Origin: DTU018 sp003444615
GTDB lineage: Bacteria > Bacillota > Syntrophomonadia > Syntrophomonadales > Syntrophomonadaceae
Assembly: GCA_049656905.1 (NCBI GenBank)
Contig: JBASMO010000221.1
Span: forward strand, 1 to 34,315
Length of the DNA: 34,315 nt
Direction: 5' to 3'
The notes under the pieces: model-generated
What the model saw: only the letters and a program-made list of their open reading frames with translations
Databases searched by the model: none
Told to the model about the DNA's origin: nothing
Translations under genes and position numbers: made by a program
In this document: positions 31,373 through 34,315 of the stretch, one piece after another
Layout: each line of letters begins with the position of its first letter
Numbering within the stretch: position 1 is the stretch's first letter

Positions 31373-31870
31373 GTGAGGGATGAGGTATATATGCGACTGG
31401 CTCTGGCCTTAGCCTATCAGGCTGGCCTTAAAGGGGAAATCCCCATCGGCGCCGTAGCGGTTCACCAGGACGAAGTGATAAGCTGGGCTGCCAATGAGAA
31501 AGAGCAGCGAGCCGATGCTACCGCCCATGCCGAAGTTTTAGCCCTGCAGAGAGCGGCCCAGGTTCTGGGAAGATGGAGATTGTCTGATGTTACCCTGTAC
31601 TGTACCTTGGAGCCATGTATTATGTGTGCCGGGGCTATGGTCAATGCCCGCTTGGGAAAACTGGTCTACGGTGCCAGAGATCTAAAAGCAGGGGCCGCTG
31701 GATCAATAATAGATTTGGTCCGTTATCCCGGATTAAATCATCAGGTGGCCATAACCGAGGGAGTGTTAAGACAGGAATGTGCTGAGTTACTCAGTTCATT
31801 TTTCACGGATTTGAGGAGAGATGGCCGAGTTGGTCGAAGGCGCTCGACTCGAAATCGAGTAGGCGGCTAA
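31373..31870 (+). CDS. tadA: tRNA-specific adenosine deaminase TadA
   Basis: TadA deaminates A34 of tRNA-Arg(ACG) to inosine. The deaminase zinc site is complete: His52 and Glu54 in HAEV, Cys82 and Cys85 in PCIMC. The start is set at GTG 31373 because family members begin with ...DEVYMRLAL; an ATG at 31391 with a nearby GAGG is the alternative. The normal C-terminus would end near FFTDLRR, but here the frame runs on into the tRNA-Ser(CGA) gene. Residues 148-165 (RRDGRVGRRRSTRNRVGG) are encoded by tRNA sequence. It is flanked by tRNA genes on both sides and probably shares their transcript. Confidence 0.94.
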   Translation: MRDEVYMRLALALAYQAGLKGEIPIGAVAVHQDEVISWAANEKEQRADATAHAEVLALQRAAQVLGRWRLSDVTLYCTLEPCIMCAGAMVNARLGKLVYGARDLKAGAAGSIIDLVRYPGLNHQVAITEGVLRQECAELLSSFFTDLRRDGRVGRRRSTRNRVGG

Positions 31871-31908
31871 ACCCCGCCTCGTGAGTTCGAATCTCACTCT
31901 CTCCGCCA
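31815..31908 (+). tRNA. tRNA-Ser (anticodon CGA)
   Basis: Acceptor GGAGAGA/TCTCTCC, G73, encoded CCA, long variable arm. The anticodon loop CT-CGA-AA gives CGA, reading UCG. Its first 56 nt overlap the 3' end of the tadA reading frame in the same direction. Confidence 0.96.
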
Positions 31909-31941
31909 TATTGTAAGCACAGCAACAATTTAATAGATTAT

Positions 31942-32037
31942 GGAGAGGTGGCTGAGTCTGGCTGAAGGCGCTCGATTGGAAATCGAGTAGGGGGTTTAAA
32001 AGCTCTCTCGCGGGTTCGAATCCCGCCCTCTCCGCCA
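31942..32037 (+). tRNA. tRNA-Ser (anticodon GGA)
   Basis: Acceptor GGAGAGG/CCTCTCC, G73, encoded CCA, long variable arm. The anticodon loop TT-GGA-AA gives GGA, reading UCC and UCU. This is the tRNA expected to bind the upstream T-box (specifier UCC, bulge UGGC). Its 3' end (32018-32041) is duplicated at 32181-32204. Confidence 0.96.
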
Positions 32038-32041
32038 CTTA
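32018..32041 (+). repeat. Direct repeat, copy 1 (3' end of tRNA-Ser GGA)
   Basis: This 24-bp sequence runs from the T loop through the CCA end and four following bases. An identical copy stands at 32181-32204. A tRNA 3' end repeated nearby is the usual footprint of site-specific integration. Confidence 0.85.
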
Positions 32042-32062
32042 ATTAGTAGTATAAGTGAATAC

Positions 32063-32090
32063 AAAAGACTTCGATAAGAAGTCTTTTTTT
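32063..32090 (+). terminator. Rho-independent terminator after the tRNA cluster
   Basis: AAAAGACTTC pairs with GAAGTCTTTT around a short loop and is followed by a run of T. It ends the tadA-tRNA-Ser transcript 25 bp after the last tRNA. Confidence 0.88.
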
Positions 32091-32098
32091 ATCTCCAG

Positions 32099-32204
32099 AT
32101 GTGGATGAGAACCCGCGGCAGGGTTAGGACGGCCACGGATGGCCTAGTATCGCGGGCGCCAGGATGGCGCAGGAGCGATGGAATCCCGCCCTCTCCGCCA
32201 CTTA
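32099..32204 (+). ncRNA. Candidate structured RNA with GGA-loop hairpins, ending in a tRNA 3' fragment
   Basis: Between two terminators lie three hairpins. They are AACCC/GGGTT (32110-32125), GGCC/GGCC with loop ACGGAT (32131-32144), and GCGCC/GGCGC with loop AGGAT (32156-32170), the last extended by outer arms ATCGC/GCGAT (32149-32179). GGA occurs at least five times. The segment ends with the 24-bp tRNA-Ser 3' copy and is followed by its own terminator at 32220. It resembles the minus-strand element at 4595-4741 in presenting GGA in short loops, as in CsrA-binding RNAs. No promoter is visible. It lies where relatives encode the SRP RNA, but has no SRP RNA motif. Confidence 0.4.
32181..32204 (+). 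repeat. Direct repeat, copy 2 (orphan tRNA-Ser 3' end)
   Basis: Identical over 24 bp to the end of tRNA-Ser(GGA) at 32018-32041, but with no tRNA 5' part before it. It may be an attachment-site remnant or the tail of a lost tRNA gene. Confidence 0.85.
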
Positions 32205-32219
32205 TTAAGAATACCAAGG

Positions 32220-32252
32220 GGGTTTCAGACTTAGGGCTGAAGCCCTTTTTTT
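32220..32252 (+). terminator. Second rho-independent terminator
   Basis: GGGTTTCAG pairs with CTGAAGCCC (one G-U pair) and is followed by seven T on the plus strand. It overlaps the 3' end of the convergent thioesterase gene. On the minus strand no T-run follows, so it serves plus-strand transcripts. Confidence 0.8.
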
Positions 32253-32701
32253 GGCTTGGAATCTAGTTTAAATGGACCTGTCACATAAAAAGTTCCCCTG
32301 CCTTTTGCTGCTAATTTTCCCGTGTTTGTATATACTGATGCTTCCGTTACGGCCGTTTTTTTACCTGCATGAAGTACATATCCCTCAACACGAACCTCTG
32401 TCCCCTCATAAATTGGCAATATATAGTTTAAGTTCATGTCCAAGGTTACGCATCTCAAACCTAAGGATTCAATGGAATATCCCATAGCGTTATCTATTAG
32501 AGCGGAAATAACAGCACCATGTATGAGGCCTAAATGATTGGCAAATTTATGCTCACAAACCATTTTTAGGCCCGCCGTGCCAGGACCTAGGTAGTTAATG
32601 GCGATGCCCATGGTCTGCAATGCAGGCATACTTTTCGATTCGGTCAAGATAGCATGGAAAAGTTGTTCATCAATGCCCCGGTTTTCTGCCAAGATGTCCA
32701 T
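32231..32701 (-). CDS. Hotdog-fold acyl-CoA thioesterase (PaaI-like)
   Basis: Members of this family hydrolyse acyl-CoA or aryl-CoA thioesters. The 156-residue protein has the hotdog helix NHLGLIHGAVISALIDNAMG, with His61-Gly62 and Asp70 at the expected active-site places. It then has LDMNLNYILPIYEGTEVRVEG and ends with a Lys-rich tail. SD AGGGGGG is 8 nt before ATG 32701. It is transcribed against replication. The substrate cannot be read; it may belong with the fatty-acid metabolism suggested by the CoA-transferase and reductase remnants elsewhere in the window. Confidence 0.82.
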   Translation of the reverse strand: MDILAENRGIDEQLFHAILTESKSMPALQTMGIAINYLGPGTAGLKMVCEHKFANHLGLIHGAVISALIDNAMGYSIESLGLRCVTLDMNLNYILPIYEGTEVRVEGYVLHAGKKTAVTEASVYTNTGKLAAKGRGTFYVTGPFKLDSKPKKGLQP

Positions 32702-32739
32702 ATCAAAAACCCCCCTGGTTTCACATTTATCTTAGTGGA

Positions 32740-32853
32740 TTAATCCACCAGCTCTGATTCCGGCAGCCTTTTTGCAGCCCTTTTAAAGTAATCTTTCTGA
32801 GCGGTAAAACGATCTTTCATATCCATCAACCAACTCGTAAAGTGTTCATCCAT
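32740..32853 (-). CDS. Possible 37-residue protein coupled to the MBL-fold gene
   Basis: ATG 32853 opens a short frame: MDEHFTSWLMDMKDRF, then TAQKDYFKRAAKRLPESELVD. The product is charged and probably helical. Its ATG overlaps the stop region of the metallo-beta-lactamase-fold gene by 8 bp, an arrangement that favours re-initiation. It has no independent SD and no recognised family. It could be a real small protein or a remnant of a longer one. Confidence 0.35.
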   Translation of the reverse strand: MDEHFTSWLMDMKDRFTAQKDYFKRAAKRLPESELVD

Positions 32854-33982
32854 TAATCTGGCGAGCCGTGTAAAGTGCCGTCGTTTTCATCTCTTTACCT
32901 ATTTCCTGATTAACATATTCTTTTAAGTATAAATATACGTAAACATCTATGAACGAAACGGAGCGGGGATAGTTGATTTTCAGTATTTTCTTCATCAGTT
33001 TTGATTCATGAGCGTAGACCTTGGCTATAATCCCATCAAAATCGCTTTTATCAGGAAATGAAGCAACTATTTTAGCAATGGTGTTAAAGGCCTCTTCTTG
33101 TTTGGCAATCACTGAGCGCAGGTAGGCGATTACCTGATCCTTTCCCATTAAAGGGAGAGCATGGCTGACTGCCAGTATGTTTATGCCTCCGGCTTCGGCC
33201 AATTGAAGCATTTTCTTCATCCAGGTATAGGTTTCTTTTAAGCTGCCGTCAAGAATATCATTGGGATTCAAAAAACTTATCAGGTCGCCGGAAAACATTA
33301 ACTTCCGTTCGGGGACATAAAAAGACAGGTGGTCATCCTGGTGCCCTGGGGTTTCCAGTGCAAACAAGTTTTTACTTATAGGCCATCCCCGGAATAGGGT
33401 GTTTTCAAAGCATATATCGGTAAGCTGGTCTTCTCTTAAGAAGGTTACGTTACCGGTGGGACGGTAAATCCTTCCCACCTTGCTGCGGCACATGGCCAGG
33501 CTGACAGCATAAAGAAGACAGTTGAAAAGGGTAGGGGAGAGCTTTTGTATCCCCAGCAGCAGTTTTATCATAGTGGGGCCGAGCATACCAGTACGGCCAA
33601 AGAAACCTTGCACGCCGAATACTCTGACCATCTCCGCAGTAATATCAGTATAATTGCGTTCAAGGTTATCAATTTTCCCTGCTACCAGAGGATGGCAAAT
33701 CACCTGGGAGTTAATGAAAAGGGGTGCTCCACTGTTGGCACTGTGGTCCAGGTGAGAATGGGTGAGCAGCACATCGTACTCCTTAAAAGGCAAACGGGCC
33801 TTGATCTGCCGGAGCCTTCTTTTTCCACAGGCCGGATCAATGACATAATTTCCCGTATCCGCTTGCAAAAAATAAGTATTAGCGATGGCGGCTCCCTTGC
33901 CCTCCTCACAAACATCAGTAATCAAGGAAACTCCGTTTTTAGCTAAATATTCGATTTGGGGAAAGGTAAAATCCTGGTTCAT
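32846..33982 (-). CDS. Metallo-beta-lactamase-fold hydrolase
   Basis: This 378-residue protein has a complete MBL metal site. The HSHLDH motif is at residues 75-80, with the later TPGHQDDHLSFY, MFSGDLI and AVSHALPL supplying the other histidine and aspartate ligands. The C-terminal ~110 residues form a helical extension (EEAFNTIAKIVASF...), as in some lipid- or thioester-related MBL proteins. SD GGGAG precedes ATG 33982 by 6 nt. The exact substrate is unknown. It is a general MBL hydrolase, not a predicted beta-lactam resistance enzyme. Confidence 0.82.
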   Translation of the reverse strand: MNQDFTFPQIEYLAKNGVSLITDVCEEGKGAAIANTYFLQADTGNYVIDPACGKRRLRQIKARLPFKEYDVLLTHSHLDHSANSGAPLFINSQVICHPLVAGKIDNLERNYTDITAEMVRVFGVQGFFGRTGMLGPTMIKLLLGIQKLSPTLFNCLLYAVSLAMCRSKVGRIYRPTGNVTFLREDQLTDICFENTLFRGWPISKNLFALETPGHQDDHLSFYVPERKLMFSGDLISFLNPNDILDGSLKETYTWMKKMLQLAEAGGINILAVSHALPLMGKDQVIAYLRSVIAKQEEAFNTIAKIVASFPDKSDFDGIIAKVYAHESKLMKKILKINYPRSVSFIDVYVYLYLKEYVNQEIGKEMKTTALYTARQING

Positions 33983-34018
33983 AAGAAACTCCCGTCACAG
34001 CAATCCTGCTTCTTCCTG

Positions 34019-34047
34019 ATTTTACTATTTGCTGGTGAATCCGACAA
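34019..34047 (-). promoter_or_regulatory. Candidate promoter for the MBL-fold gene
   Basis: On the minus strand TTGTCG, 17 bp, TAAAAT, ending about 36 bp before the start codon. The -35 match is moderate, the -10 good. Confidence 0.4.
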
Positions 34048-34131
34048 GAAAGGACTAGTAATACTGATATTATTAGGTAAAATTATCATCGGAAAAACCA
34101 TATCGCTAAAGAAAATGAAGTACTGTTCAAA

Positions 34132-34315
34132 ATGGCGGATCTGGGACTGACGGCTGCTCAGCAGGAGGACCTTTACGAAAAGTTTGAGCAGTTGGAATTG
34201 GAAAAAATGGGAGCGGGCAAGCACGAAGAATATCATAAACTGCTCCATCGGCTGATGGAGCAGTATGGTGTGAAAGAATGCTACCAACTAGTCGTCCTAG
34301 TTATATCATTTAGCT
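34132..34315 (+). CDS. Possible partial gene or gene remnant at the window edge
   Basis: From ATG 34132 the frame MADLGLTAAQQEDLYEKF, then EQLELEKMGAGKHEEYHKLL and HRLMEQYGVKE has the charged, helical look of a real protein and stays open to the window end. The frame is also open upstream to a stop at 34078. No SD is seen before the ATG. The last residues (CYQLVVLVISF) change character. It may be a remnant. No family recognised. Confidence 0.3.
   Translation, partial: MADLGLTAAQQEDLYEKFEQLELEKMGAGKHEEYHKLLHRLMEQYGVKECYQLVVLVISFS

Noticed and set aside
32090..32210. SRP (4.5S/6S) RNA gene, expected after tadA
   Set aside because: The conserved SRP Alu/S-domain motif with its GGAA tetraloop region is absent; the hairpins do not fit.
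1..34315. CRISPR array, insertion sequence with transposase, rRNA operon
   Set aside because: No regular direct-repeat/spacer pattern, no transposase motif and no rRNA sequence were seen on either strand.

Overview
The window is the chromosomal replication-origin region of a low-GC, anaerobic Firmicute (Bacillota). The Syntrophomonas/Syntrophomonadaceae are the closest guess. That placement is inference: it rests on the classical origin gene order combined with a CoA-transferase pair and an old-yellow-enzyme/2,4-dienoyl-CoA-reductase remnant, which would suit a fatty-acid-oxidising anaerobe. No 16S rRNA gene is present to confirm it.

Layout. The replication origin lies around dnaA (16.2-17.9 kb), and nearly all genes point away from it. 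The left arm, read leftwards, is rpmH-rnpA-yidD-yidC-jag, then mnmE-mnmG-rsmG-noc, then parA-parB, vanW, a run of small and partly broken membrane-protein genes, and a gutted flavin oxidoreductase at the window edge. The exception is a two-gene CoA-transferase operon (6986-8830) inserted head-on between noc and parA. The right arm is dnaA-dnaN-recF-remB-gyrB-gyrA, then pdxS-pdxT. After a serine T-box come a class V aminotransferase, serA and serS. A tRNA cluster follows with tadA embedded in it. Past the last tRNA the orientation flips, with a hotdog thioesterase and a metallo-beta-lactamase-fold protein on the minus strand.

How the genes work together. Origin control elements are readable: DnaA boxes on both sides of dnaA, a box/DnaA-trio/AT-rich unwinding layout between dnaA and dnaN, and one perfect plus one near-perfect parS site next to parB. 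The right arm holds a 'serine island'. It has a T-box with specifier UCC, serine biosynthesis genes, seryl-tRNA synthetase, and tRNA-Ser genes with all four usual bacterial anticodons (UGA, GCU, CGA, GGA). PLP synthase (pdxST) lies just upstream of the PLP-dependent aminotransferase. tRNA-Arg(ACG), the substrate of TadA, lies just ahead of tadA.

Least explained parts. (1) A GC-rich, strongly folded stretch at 4116-4745 lies between the two parS sites. (2) A short element at 32099-32204 is bounded by a 24-bp duplicate of the tRNA-Ser(GGA) 3' end. Both contain short hairpins presenting GGA in the loop, a shape known from CsrA-binding RNAs. (3) The 3' end of tadA runs into a tRNA-Ser gene, so its last 18 codons are tRNA sequence.
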